From Hydrogenobacter sp. T-2 (lineage in GTDB: Bacteria > Aquificota > Aquificia > Aquificales > Aquificaceae): DNA of 64,000 nt. Positions 26,220-35,334 of this stretch are shown here, one piece after another. A program made the translations under genes and the position numbers. Under the pieces are notes generated by a model. That model had not been told where the DNA came from, ran no database searches, and saw only the letters and a list, made by a program, of their open reading frames with translations. The stretch is taken from positions 1,628,951-1,692,950 of the forward strand of contig NZ_CP117180.1 of the NCBI RefSeq assembly GCF_033971325.1, in the 5' to 3' direction. Within the stretch, counting starts at the first letter, position 1. Every line of letters starts with the position of its first letter.

Positions 26220-26864
26220 TTATTCACATTCCGCAAGTGGGTAGCTAAAGGGTGGTAAATTTACCTCTCCATAGGGTGTCCTAAGGGGGTTTTCAAGGAG
26301 CTTTTCTATGAGGTTTAGCTTTTCCTCAAGGCTCTCAATAGGCATGCCATATATCTTTGCCAGCTCCTCAAGCTCTGGTGCTTTTCCAAGTCTTTTGGCT
26401 ATCTCCCTTGCGATAACATAGGCTTTTTGGTCTACCTCTGGATAGATGTCCTTTATGTAGGTTAACAGGTCAGAGGAGTAAACCACCACTCTGTGAACCC
26501 TTGCCATTGCTTGAACCATCTGCTCCACCGTGGTCTGCTCGTAGGTGTTCCTTTGTCCCTCTATGCTTAGACCTGCTATGAGTTTACCATTTGTCTCTTG
26601 GGCGTGGTATATGCAATAGGTTTGTGGAACTTCTTCCCAGCCATGCTCCATGGCTACACTAAGGAAAGCTCCCATCGCCTCCTCTCTGCTTTGGAATATA
26701 TGCAGGAGTTTGTCAAAGTCCTCATCCCTTATGCTTGCCACGAGGAGAGTGCAATCACCTATGGGTAGCTTTTCAAAGGTTGGAGATATCTCCTGCCAGT
26801 CTGAAAAGGGCTCAAGGCTTGCTGGGTCTTGTGGTAAGTTTCTAAAGAGTTTTTGCACTTTCAT
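26220..26864 (-). CDS. Conserved-looking protein of unknown function
   Basis: 214 aa, not recognised. A good ribosome site (GGAGG) precedes the ATG. The N-terminal half is alpha/beta with LPIGDCTLLVASIRDED; the C-terminal half is helical (YVIAREIAKRLGKAPELEELAKIYGMPIE is split here into AREIAKRLGKAPELEELAK and IYGMPIESL), resembling a small helix-turn-helix. It is divergent from bpsA, with 60 bp between starts. Soluble, no signal peptide. Confidence 0.55.
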   Translation of the reverse strand: MKVQKLFRNLPQDPASLEPFSDWQEISPTFEKLPIGDCTLLVASIRDEDFDKLLHIFQSREEAMGAFLSVAMEHGWEEVPQTYCIYHAQETNGKLIAGLSIEGQRNTYEQTTVEQMVQAMARVHRVVVYSSDLLTYIKDIYPEVDQKAYVIAREIAKRLGKAPELEELAKIYGMPIESLEEKLNLIEKLLENPLRTPYGEVNLPPFSYPLAECE

Positions 26865-26924
26865 AATAGCCTCCGTGTTGTGGTATAATTATACAGCTTA
26901 AACTCTTGGAATGGAGGTGGTATA

Positions 26925-27992
26925 TTGAGCATCCTTGTGGAGCTTGCCAGTAGGGCAAGGGAATTGGGTGGTGTTAGGGTTTACAAAAAGAACATAGAGC
27001 GTGTGCTTTCCGCACTTCTCAAAAGTGGAGACTTTTGGGAAATAGTGGATATGTCCGACCTGCCTGTGCCTGCAGCCTCTGGCATAATAAAGACCTTGGT
27101 GGAAAAGGGTATAGCCTTTATAGATGACGAGGAAAACATAAGGCTCACTCAAAAGGGTTTTGACTTGGTGAGAGACCTTGGCATAGAGCCATATGTGGAA
27201 TATGTGTGCCAAGCCTGTGAGGGCAGAGGCATTCCCTTTTATGTGGACATAGAGTTTTATAGAGAGTTTCTTCAAATTACAAAGGACAGACCCAATGCCA
27301 TAAGGGACTACGACCAAGGCTCTGTCACGCCAGAGACCACGGTGGCAAGGGTGCTCTTTATGGACTCTAGAGGCGACCTAAGAAACAAGGATATTCTTGT
27401 CTTGGGTGCAGAGGATGACCTTACTGGTCTGGCGGTAGCCCTCTCAAGGAAGGCTCGCAGTGTTCTGGTTATAGACATAGATAAGAGATTAATTGACTTT
27501 GACAACAGGATTTTCAAAGAGCTTGGCATAGATAATGCAGAGGCAAGGGTCTGGGACTTGAGAAACCCATTCCCTCAAGAAATATTGGGGCACTATGATG
27601 TTTTTGTCTCAGATCCACCAGAGACCTTGCCTGCCTTTAGAGCTTTTATAGGTAGAGGCATAGCAACCCTTAGAGAGGATGGTGGTGTAGGCTATTTTGG
27701 TCTAACTCTTAGAGACTCTTCTGTTTTTCGTTGGAGAGACTTCCAAGTAGCTTTGACCACAGAGTTTGGCGTAGCCATAACGGATATAGTCCAAGACTTT
27801 AACGCCTACATAACTTGGGACTACCATGCGGAGACAAAAGCGGCAGAGGTTGCCCCAGTAAAAAGACAGCCTAAGGGAGTATGGTATAGGTCTGCGTGGT
27901 ATAGAGTGGAGGCACTTCCTGGCTTCAAAAGGTGGAACGAGCCCATATCTGATGATGTCTTTTATCTTGATGAAGAGGGTTCAACCACTTGA
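26925..27992 (+). CDS. bpsA: N4-bis(aminopropyl)spermidine synthase (branched-chain polyamine synthase)
   Basis: 355 aa. TTG start at 26925 behind GGAGG. An N-terminal winged-helix-like domain (to about residue 105) precedes a Rossmann aminopropyltransferase domain with DILVLGAEDDLTGLAVALS, VLVIDIDKRLIDF and the active-site DVFVSDPPETLPA. It adds aminopropyl groups to spermidine to give branched polyamines that stabilise nucleic acids at high temperature, and is found in thermophilic archaea and bacteria. This supports a thermophilic host. Confidence 0.88.
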   Translation: MSILVELASRARELGGVRVYKKNIERVLSALLKSGDFWEIVDMSDLPVPAASGIIKTLVEKGIAFIDDEENIRLTQKGFDLVRDLGIEPYVEYVCQACEGRGIPFYVDIEFYREFLQITKDRPNAIRDYDQGSVTPETTVARVLFMDSRGDLRNKDILVLGAEDDLTGLAVALSRKARSVLVIDIDKRLIDFDNRIFKELGIDNAEARVWDLRNPFPQEILGHYDVFVSDPPETLPAFRAFIGRGIATLREDGGVGYFGLTLRDSSVFRWRDFQVALTTEFGVAITDIVQDFNAYITWDYHAETKAAEVAPVKRQPKGVWYRSAWYRVEALPGFKRWNEPISDDVFYLDEEGSTT

Positions 27993-28030
27993 CATGAAAG
28001 GGATGCTTTGCTATAATTTATAAAGGTTTA

Positions 28031-28106
<76 letters not shown>

Positions 28107-28117
28107 CTTTTAAAAAC

Positions 28118-30499
28118 ATGGGAAAGAAAAGGGAAGAAAACATCCAAAGGGAATACCAAGCAACAGACATAAAGGCAGTCACTGGTCTTGAGCATGTCCG
28201 CTTAAGACCCTCTATGTATATAGGAGACATAGGTGAGAGGGGGCTTCATCATCTCATATGGGAAATACTTGACAACGCAGTGGACGAGCATATGGCTGGT
28301 TATGCCAGCCACATAAACCTTATAATCCATGCGGACGGTTCTATAACGGTAGAGGATGACGGAAGGGGTATACCCGTAGACATTCACCCAGATACGGGTC
28401 TTCCTGCGGTTCAGATGGTCTTTACCATGCTTGGTGCAGGAGGAAAGTTTGACAAAAAGGTCTACAGATACTCTGGGGGTTTGCACGGTGTGGGTGCTTC
28501 GGTGGTAAATGCTCTCTCCGAGTGGCTCATGGTTGAGGTCTACAGGGATGGAAAGATACACAAGCAGGAATACAGAAGAGGAGAGCCACTGTATGAAGTA
28601 AAGGTGGTAGGTAATACCACAAAGCGTGGGACAAAGGTGGTCTTTAAGCCAGACCCAGAGATATTTGAAACTACAAAGATAAAATTTGACATCGTAGAAA
28701 GACGCATAAGGGAGTTGGCATATTTAAACCCTGAGTGCACCTTTAGGCTTGTTGACGAAAGAAGTGGAAAAGACTTAACCTACAAGTTTGACAAGGGTAT
28801 AGAGGATTTGGTGAAGTTTCTCTGCGGTGGCAAGGAGCAATTGTTTGACCAAGTGATAAGGATAAGGGGTGAGAAAGATGGTGTGGATGTGGATATAGCC
28901 TTTACCTATACAAAGGACTACAGAGAGTCTGTGGAAACCTTTGTGAATAACATAAAGACCCTTGAGGGTGGAACGCATCTGACAGGCTTTAGGTCTGGTC
29001 TTACAAAGGCGGTTATGAAGGTTTTACCCAATATTAAGCTCCAGAAGGAGCTAAAGGAAACCATAACAGGTGAAGACCTAAGGGAGGGGCTGGTGGCGGT
29101 CATATCCTGTAAAGTGCCAGAGCCTCAGTTTGAAGGACAAACAAAGACAAAACTTGGAAACCAAAATGTAAAGAACATAGTGGAGTCCATAACCTACGAA
29201 TACCTCTCAGAATACTTTGACAAAAACAGAGACATATTTAGGCTTATAGTAGAAAAGGCAGTAGAGGCTGCACTGGCAAGAGAGGCAGCTAAAAAGGCAA
29301 AGGAGTTAGTGCGTAGAAAGTCTCCTCTTGAGGACTCTTCTCTTCCAGGCAAGCTGGCGGACTGCTCAGAAAGAGACCCAAGCAAGTGCGAGATATTCAT
29401 AGTAGAGGGTGAGTCCGCAGGAGGCTCTGCCAAGCAGGGAAGAGACAGAAGAACTCAGGCAATCCTGCCTCTTAGAGGAAAAATACTCAACGTGGAAAAG
29501 GCAAGGCTTGACAAGGTCTTTGCTAACGAAGAGGTAAAGACCATAGTTAGCTCTCTTGGCTGTGGTATAGGTGAAGACTTAGACCTTTCAAAGCTCAGGT
29601 ATCACAAAATAATCCTAATGACGGATGCGGACGTGGACGGCTCACACATAAGGACTCTACTTCTTACCTTTTTCTACAGGTATATGCCAAAGTTAATAGA
29701 CGCAGGACATCTATACATAGCACAGCCACCACTTTACAGGATAAAGAAGGGCAAAAGGTCTCAATACGTGAAGGATGACAGAGAGCTTGAAAGCATTCTC
29801 CTCAAAACCCTTGAAGAGGAGGCAGTCCTCATAGACCAAAGTGGGGCAGAATACAGAGGAGAAAACCTCTCGCAGGTCCTAAAGCAGGTAAAGGAAATTG
29901 AAGAAGGCTATAGAGCTATGGCAAGGCTAAAGGGAGAAGAAGTCCTCAAGGCTCTTCTCATTGCAGGTATTACAGAGGAAACTCTAAGGGATTCTTCTCT
30001 TCTTGGCGAAAAGGTAAAGGAGCTTGAGAAACTGCTCTCTGACATGGCTATAGATACCCACTACGATAGGCTTGAGGATGCCTACGAGATAGTTTTCAAA
30101 GACAAGATGACTAACAGAAGGGTTATGGTAGATGTGGACTTTCTCTCTTCTCTGTCCTACAGGTCTCTTCTTGAGGGTTCAAGGGTAAAGTTCCCTGTGA
30201 AAATAGTCTACGAAAGGAAGTCTGTAGAAGTGGAAAGCCCGCAGGACCTTTATTCTAAAGCTATGGAGTTGGTAAAGGAGTCCTTTGAAATACAAAGATA
30301 TAAGGGTCTTGGGGAGATGAACCCAGAACAGCTTTGGGAAACCACCATGAACCCTGCCACAAGAAGACTTCTCAGAGTTAGCATAGAGGATGCAGCAGAG
30401 GCGGACAGGATACTCTCCATACTCTTGGGAGAAGAGGTAGAGCCAAGAAGAGAGTTTATAGAGGCCTACGCAAGAGAGGTGAGAAACCTTGATATTTAA
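28118..30499 (+). CDS. gyrB: DNA gyrase/topoisomerase subunit B
   Basis: 793 aa type II topoisomerase ATPase subunit. GHKL motifs: DNAVDEHMAGYA, EDDGRGIPVDIH and YSGGLHGVGASVVNALS. TOPRIM: EGESAGGSAKQGRDR with DADVDGSHIRTLLL. The C-terminal IQRYKGLGEMNPEQLWETTM is standard. It supplies energy for supercoiling. The overlapping gene downstream starts within its last codons. Confidence 0.95.
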   Translation: MGKKREENIQREYQATDIKAVTGLEHVRLRPSMYIGDIGERGLHHLIWEILDNAVDEHMAGYASHINLIIHADGSITVEDDGRGIPVDIHPDTGLPAVQMVFTMLGAGGKFDKKVYRYSGGLHGVGASVVNALSEWLMVEVYRDGKIHKQEYRRGEPLYEVKVVGNTTKRGTKVVFKPDPEIFETTKIKFDIVERRIRELAYLNPECTFRLVDERSGKDLTYKFDKGIEDLVKFLCGGKEQLFDQVIRIRGEKDGVDVDIAFTYTKDYRESVETFVNNIKTLEGGTHLTGFRSGLTKAVMKVLPNIKLQKELKETITGEDLREGLVAVISCKVPEPQFEGQTKTKLGNQNVKNIVESITYEYLSEYFDKNRDIFRLIVEKAVEAALAREAAKKAKELVRRKSPLEDSSLPGKLADCSERDPSKCEIFIVEGESAGGSAKQGRDRRTQAILPLRGKILNVEKARLDKVFANEEVKTIVSSLGCGIGEDLDLSKLRYHKIILMTDADVDGSHIRTLLLTFFYRYMPKLIDAGHLYIAQPPLYRIKKGKRSQYVKDDRELESILLKTLEEEAVLIDQSGAEYRGENLSQVLKQVKEIEEGYRAMARLKGEEVLKALLIAGITEETLRDSSLLGEKVKELEKLLSDMAIDTHYDRLEDAYEIVFKDKMTNRRVMVDVDFLSSLSYRSLLEGSRVKFPVKIVYERKSVEVESPQDLYSKAMELVKESFEIQRYKGLGEMNPEQLWETTMNPATRRLLRVSIEDAAEADRILSILLGEEVEPRREFIEAYAREVRNLDI

Positions 30500-31283
30500 G
30501 AGGATAGTGGTAGGTATTGACGGCTCAAAGCCCGGCTGGACCGCAAAGGACTATGCCTTTGAGCTGGGAGAGAGTCTTCAAGTTCCTGTGGTGGGAGTTC
30601 ACATAATAGATAACAGACTGCTTGAGGAGAGCTTTTTAGAGGACTTGGCGGGAGTGCTTGGCTTTACCTACTATCTTGGCATATCTCGGAAGGTAAAAGA
30701 TTTTTTGGAGGAGCAGGCTAATACCCTTATAGAGGAGTTTCTCGCAGAGGGTAGACAAAGGGGTGTAAGGGTTTCCTCTTTTCAAACCATAGGCATACCC
30801 TACGAGGAGCTTGTCAAACAGGCAGACCCAGAGGACTTACTAATTATTGGAAGAAGGGGCAAGCGTCCCATAAAGGGCTTTCTCCTTAGCTCCACCGCAG
30901 AGGTAGTCTCAAGAAGGAGCAAGTCTCCAGTTATGCTTGTTCCTGAAGAGAAAAGGCACATAAGAAACATATGCCTTGCCTACGATGGAGGAGACATTTC
31001 AAAAAAAGCCCTTGAGCTTGCAAAGGAACTCTCTAAGCTCTATGATGCCAGGCTTTACGCACTTTATGTGGGTGATACGCCTCCAGAAAGACCTGAAGGT
31101 GTTGAGTTGGAGGTTTTGCAGGGAATACCAGAGGAAAAGATAGTGAGCCATTGCAACGAGGGAGATGTGGACCTACTGCTTATGGGAGCCTATTCAAAGG
31201 GGAAAGTGAGAGAGCTATTTCTTGGAAGTATAACAAGCTTTGTCCTGCACCATATAAACATACCTCTTCTTTTGGTGAAGTAA
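30489..31283 (+). CDS. Tandem universal stress protein (UspA-like)
   Basis: 264 aa with two Usp domains. Domain 1 (about 1-150) ends with the ATP-binding pattern IIGRRGKRPIKGFLLSSTAE; domain 2 (about 155-264) ends LLMGAYSKGKVRELFLGSIT. TTG start at 30489 inside the gyrB end; the first strand FKRIVVGIDGS fits this start. The client process is not known. Confidence 0.82.
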   Translation: MIFKRIVVGIDGSKPGWTAKDYAFELGESLQVPVVGVHIIDNRLLEESFLEDLAGVLGFTYYLGISRKVKDFLEEQANTLIEEFLAEGRQRGVRVSSFQTIGIPYEELVKQADPEDLLIIGRRGKRPIKGFLLSSTAEVVSRRSKSPVMLVPEEKRHIRNICLAYDGGDISKKALELAKELSKLYDARLYALYVGDTPPERPEGVELEVLQGIPEEKIVSHCNEGDVDLLLMGAYSKGKVRELFLGSITSFVLHHINIPLLLVK

Positions 31284-31284
31284 G

Positions 31285-31956
31285 ATGGGAAAGCTCTATG
31301 TGGTTGCCACTCCCATAGGAAACTTAAAAGACATTACCCTAAGAGCCCTTGAGGTGCTCCAAAGCGTTAACTTCATAGCCTGCGAAGACACGCGCAGAAC
31401 TTTGATACTTCTTAACCACTACAACATAAAGGACAAAAAACTCATATCCTACTACGAGCCAAAGGAAAGCGTGCAAGTGCCAAAGGTTCTAAAGCTCCTT
31501 GAAAAGGAAGACGTTGCCCTTGTGTCAGACTCTGGCATGCCCTCCATCTCAGACCCAGGATACAGACTAATAAGAGCATGTGTGGAAAAGGGTATACCAG
31601 TAGAGGTAATCCCTGGACCCAGTGCTGTCCTTACTGCCCTTGTAGGCTCTGGTCTTCCAACAGATAGGTTTACCTTTGTAGGCTTTCTGCCAAGGAAAGG
31701 GCTTGAAAAGTTCTTTGAGGAGCTAAAGGTTTACAAGGATAGCACCATAATAGCTTTTGAATCACCCAACAGAGTGGTAAAAAGTCTACAGGTTATGGAG
31801 AAGGTATATGGCTCGGAAGTTCCTCTTTGTGTGGCACGTGAGCTTACAAAGATACACGAGGAGTATATAAGGGGCAAGCTCTCTGAGGTCCTAAAGGATT
31901 TGGAAAGTAGGGGAGAAATAAAGGGAGAGCTGGTAGTGGTGTGGAGGCTATTATAA
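31285..31956 (+). CDS. rsmI: 16S rRNA (cytidine-1402-2'-O)-methyltransferase
   Basis: 223 aa. Tetrapyrrole-methylase fold with LYVVATPIGNLKDITLRAL, CEDTRRTLILLNHY, LVSDSGMPSISDPGYRL and VIPGPSAVLTALVGSGLP, all RsmI signatures. The protein is a little shorter than E. coli RsmI at the C-terminus. It is 1 bp from the Usp gene, in one operon with gyrB. Confidence 0.93.
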   Translation: MGKLYVVATPIGNLKDITLRALEVLQSVNFIACEDTRRTLILLNHYNIKDKKLISYYEPKESVQVPKVLKLLEKEDVALVSDSGMPSISDPGYRLIRACVEKGIPVEVIPGPSAVLTALVGSGLPTDRFTFVGFLPRKGLEKFFEELKVYKDSTIIAFESPNRVVKSLQVMEKVYGSEVPLCVARELTKIHEEYIRGKLSEVLKDLESRGEIKGELVVVWRLL

Positions 31957-31964
31957 TTATTATC

Positions 31965-32819
31965 ATGGTAATGAGGCCTCAAGTTTATCTCTATCATGGG
32001 GACTGTCTTGAGGTTCTTAAGAAAATACCTGACGAAAGCGTTGGCCTTATATTTACTTCACCTCCTTATGCGGATAGAAGGAAAAACACTTACGGCGGAA
32101 TACATCCAGACAAGTATGTGGAATGGTTTTTGCCAAGGGCGAGAGAGTTCTACAGAGTCCTTAAAAAGGACGGCTCTTTTGTATTAAACATAAAGGAAAG
32201 AGTTGTAAATGGAGAGAGACACACCTATGTGATAGAGTTAATTCTTGCTCTTAAGAGGGAAGGGTGGCTATGGATTGAGGAATACGTATGGCATAAGAAG
32301 AATTGCTATCCGGGTAAGTGGCCCAACAGGTTCAGAGATGCTTGGGAAAGGCTCTTGCATTTTACCAAAAGTAAAAGGTTCAAGATGTTTCAGGATGCGG
32401 TAAAGGTGCCAATAGGAAGTTGGGCGGAAAAAAGGCTTTCCAAACTTAGTAAAAATGACCTTATAAGGTTTAACTCAAATACTCGCTCAGGTTTTGGAAA
32501 AAGAGTCATAAACTGGCTTGGCAAGGACTGGGTGTATCCAACAAACGTTCTACACCTGTCTACAGAATGTAGTTTTAAGGGGCATAGTGCGGTGTTTCCA
32601 GTGGAACTTCCAGAGTGGTTTATAAAACTGTTTACCCAAGAAGGAGACACTGTCCTTGACCCTTTCATGGGAAGTGGAACTACATGTGTGGCAAGTTATA
32701 GGCTTGGAAGGAATTGTATAGGCATAGACATAGTTCCTGAATATGTAAAGCTGGCAGAGGAAAGGTTAACAAAGGAAGCTAATTTTAATCAATTAAACTT
32801 GGTAAAGCATGGATATTGA
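31965..32819 (+). CDS. Type II DNA methyltransferase, beta class (probably N4-cytosine)
   Basis: About 284 aa from the ATG at 31965; another ATG at 31971 is equally possible, and the earlier one at 31941 lies inside rsmI. The catalytic motif TSPPYADRR comes first and the SAM motif DPFMGSGTTCVAS last, the beta-class order; SPPY suggests N4-cytosine methylation. It overlaps the nuclease gene by 11 bp. Codon choice is more A+T-rich than in neighbouring core genes, suggesting transfer. Confidence 0.85.
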   Translation: MVMRPQVYLYHGDCLEVLKKIPDESVGLIFTSPPYADRRKNTYGGIHPDKYVEWFLPRAREFYRVLKKDGSFVLNIKERVVNGERHTYVIELILALKREGWLWIEEYVWHKKNCYPGKWPNRFRDAWERLLHFTKSKRFKMFQDAVKVPIGSWAEKRLSKLSKNDLIRFNSNTRSGFGKRVINWLGKDWVYPTNVLHLSTECSFKGHSAVFPVELPEWFIKLFTQEGDTVLDPFMGSGTTCVASYRLGRNCIGIDIVPEYVKLAEERLTKEANFNQLNLVKHGY

Positions 32820-33561
32820 GGTCCTTTTAAAGGATGTAAGGGATTATTGCGAGGAAAATATTGTAAAGTTTCATGAAAAGCGTATCTTAAAACTTGCTCA
32901 AGCCAAGCTGACTGATATAATTAAGCGTAAAAATCCTTATCTATACAAAGCTAAAGGAATGGAGAATGCTTACGAAATAGTTAAAGGTTTGGTTGACTAC
33001 TATCTTGCATCTCAGGAGGAGACCATATTCGGTAATTGGCTTGAAGAGCTTGCCATATTCGTGTGTAGCAGGGTTTACTGCGGAAGAAAATCCTCGTCTG
33101 AAGGCATAGACCTTGAGTTTGAAAGAGAGGGCGTTAGATACTTTGTTTCCATAAAATCGGGTCCTAATTGGGGCAATAGCTCTCAGATAAAGCAAATGGA
33201 AAAACATTTTGAGAAAATAAAGAGGATTTTACCTAAAGGTATAAAGGCAGAGTTTGTGGAAGGTTGTTGCTATGGAAGATGTGGAGTTATAAACAGGGGC
33301 TTTTACTATAAATACTGTGGGAAAGATTTTTGGGAATTGATAAGCGGTATAGAAGATTTTTACATTCTTGTGGTTGAACCCATAGGATATAAAGCAAAGG
33401 AAAAGAACGAAGAATATCAAGTTGAATACGAAAAGCTATTAAATAGGCTCACTAAGGATTTTTCTAACCTGTTTTGTAGAAAAGATGGTTCAATAAATTG
33501 GGAAACCATTTTAAAGTTTACATCCTTAAAGGACTATAAACTCAAGAGAAGAGGGGTTTAA
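32809..33561 (+). CDS. Type II restriction endonuclease
   Basis: 250 aa. GNWLEELAIFV followed by GIDLEFEREGVRYFVSIKSG and PNWGNSSQIKQME forms a PD-(D/E)XK-type site (Asp of GIDLEF, Lys of SIKSG). This pattern matches the PmeII-like restriction endonuclease group as I remember it. Five cysteines cluster in CCYGRCGV and YKYCGK. It pairs with the overlapping methyltransferase. The site recognised cannot be predicted from sequence. Confidence 0.75.
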   Translation: MDIEVLLKDVRDYCEENIVKFHEKRILKLAQAKLTDIIKRKNPYLYKAKGMENAYEIVKGLVDYYLASQEETIFGNWLEELAIFVCSRVYCGRKSSSEGIDLEFEREGVRYFVSIKSGPNWGNSSQIKQMEKHFEKIKRILPKGIKAEFVEGCCYGRCGVINRGFYYKYCGKDFWELISGIEDFYILVVEPIGYKAKEKNEEYQVEYEKLLNRLTKDFSNLFCRKDGSINWETILKFTSLKDYKLKRRGV

Positions 33562-33562
33562 G

Positions 33563-34894
33563 ATGGAAAAACTTGAACTTTGGGACAAGGAATACTTTTG
33601 GCATCCCTTTACACAGATGAAGGTCTACAGAGAGGAAGAAAACCTCATCTTTGAAAGGGGAGAGGGTGTGTATCTTTATGATATAAAGGGTAGAAGGTTC
33701 ATAGATGCCATATCCTCCCTATGGTGCAACGTGCACGGACACAACCATCCAAAGCTAAACAAGGCGTTAATTGACCAACTTCAGAAGGTGGCACACACCA
33801 CAACACTTGGAAGCTCCAATGTGCCAGCTATCCTCTTGGCTAAAAGGCTCGTGGAAATAGCACCAAAGGGGCTTACAAAGGTCTTTTATTCGGAGGATGG
33901 TGCGGAGGCGGTGGAAATTGCCATAAAGCTGGCATACCAATACTGGGGGAATAAGGGAGAGAAAAGAAAAGCCTTTATTACCCTATCAGAAGCCTATCAC
34001 GGAGACACGCTGGGTGCGGTTAGTCTTGGGGGCATAGACCTCTTTCATGGAACATACAAAGACTTACTTTTTGAAAGCATTAAACTTCCATCGCCCTACC
34101 TCTTTTGCAAAGAAAAATACGGAAGGCTTTGCGATGAGTGTAAGCAAGAGCTTTTGAATATGCTTGAGGAAATACTCAAGAGCAGAGAAGATATAGTGGC
34201 GGTGAGCTTGGAAGCAGGCATTCAAGGTGCAGCGGGCATGCTACCCTTTCCAAGAGGCTTTCTAAGAGGTGTTAGAGAACTCACAAGGAAATACAACACT
34301 CTGCTTATAGTGGATGAGGTGGCAACAGGTTTTGGAAGAACTGGCACTATGTTTTACTGCGAGCAGGAGGAAGTAAGCCCGGACTTTATGTGCCTTGGCA
34401 AGGGAATAACGGGTGGATATCTGCCTCTGGCAGCAACCTTAACCACCGAAGAGGTCTTTAATGCCTTTCTTGGAGAGTTTGGAGAGCTAAAGCACTTTTA
34501 TCATGGACACACCTACACGGGCAACAACCTTGCCTGTGCGGTAGCTCTGGCAAACTTAGAGGTCTTTGAAGAGGAGAGAACCCTTGAAAAGCTCCAGCCA
34601 AAGATAGAACATCTCAGAAAGAGGCTTGAAGAGTTTTGGGAACTTAAGCATGTAGGAGACGTGCGTCAGCTTGGCTTTATGGCAGGTATAGAGTTGGTAA
34701 AAGATAAAAAAACTGGTGAAAGGTTTCCTTATGGGGAGAGAACAGGCTTTAAAGTGGGTTATAAATGCAGAGAAAGAGGCGTATTTTTGAGACCTTTGGG
34801 GGATGTTATGGTCTTGATGATGCCTTTAGTGATTAGTATTGAGGAAATGGACCATGTTTTGGATACCTTGAAGTGGGCTATTGGAAGTTTGTAG
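33563..34894 (+). CDS. bioA: Adenosylmethionine-8-amino-7-oxononanoate aminotransferase
   Basis: 443 aa PLP enzyme of biotin synthesis. Substrate motif FWHPFTQM at the start, the GDTLGAVSLGG region, VDEVATGFGRTGTMF, and the PLP lysine in MCLGKGITGGYLPLA are conserved. It begins 1 bp after the nuclease stop. It fits a genome with biotin-dependent carboxylases and the birA at 24037. Confidence 0.95.
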   Translation: MEKLELWDKEYFWHPFTQMKVYREEENLIFERGEGVYLYDIKGRRFIDAISSLWCNVHGHNHPKLNKALIDQLQKVAHTTTLGSSNVPAILLAKRLVEIAPKGLTKVFYSEDGAEAVEIAIKLAYQYWGNKGEKRKAFITLSEAYHGDTLGAVSLGGIDLFHGTYKDLLFESIKLPSPYLFCKEKYGRLCDECKQELLNMLEEILKSREDIVAVSLEAGIQGAAGMLPFPRGFLRGVRELTRKYNTLLIVDEVATGFGRTGTMFYCEQEEVSPDFMCLGKGITGGYLPLAATLTTEEVFNAFLGEFGELKHFYHGHTYTGNNLACAVALANLEVFEEERTLEKLQPKIEHLRKRLEEFWELKHVGDVRQLGFMAGIELVKDKKTGERFPYGERTGFKVGYKCRERGVFLRPLGDVMVLMMPLVISIEEMDHVLDTLKWAIGSL

Positions 34895-34898
34895 TGGT

Positions 34899-35330
34899 TT
34901 AGCCTATGGCTTTCAGTTTTACTTCTAAAGTTTCCACTTCTATGAATAGCCTCTTTGAAAAACTCACTACATTTTCAAAAATCTCTGCTAATTCATCTGG
35001 AATATAGGCGTGGGCTATCTTGTTCCTCAAAAGCCTTGCGGATATCCATAGCTCCACATCTTGAAGGTATCCAGCTCTTTGGAGTTTCAAAAGCCTATCT
35101 CTCAAAGTGGCAGACTTCTCGCCGTAAAGATACAGCTCAAGAGATACGAAAAAACTCAAAGCGGTCTCCACAAACTTTTCAAACCTAAAGCTCATAGCAT
35201 CATAACTTTCAAGCTCTTCTGGCTCATAGCTCTTATTTGGGTCGTAGGGCACATAGCCTTTCACGGAAAACTCCAAGAGTCTTTTGGCTTTAAGTAAGTC
35301 TTGGCGACCAGTCTCTGAAAATATTGACAT
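34899..35330 (-). CDS. HEPN-domain toxin (HepT-like)
   Basis: 143 aa all-helical protein. It carries the Rx4HxY motif RNKIAHAY (about residues 103-110), the RNase site of HEPN toxins and the tyrosine AMPylated by MNT antitoxins. Its partner MNT gene lies 1.57 kb upstream on the same strand, separated by a TnpB element. The insertion has removed the strong ribosome site: only AGGT now precedes the ATG, so expression may be low. Confidence 0.8.
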   Translation of the reverse strand: MSIFSETGRQDLLKAKRLLEFSVKGYVPYDPNKSYEPEELESYDAMSFRFEKFVETALSFFVSLELYLYGEKSATLRDRLLKLQRAGYLQDVELWISARLLRNKIAHAYIPDELAEIFENVVSFSKRLFIEVETLEVKLKAIG

Positions 35331-35334
35331 TTAT

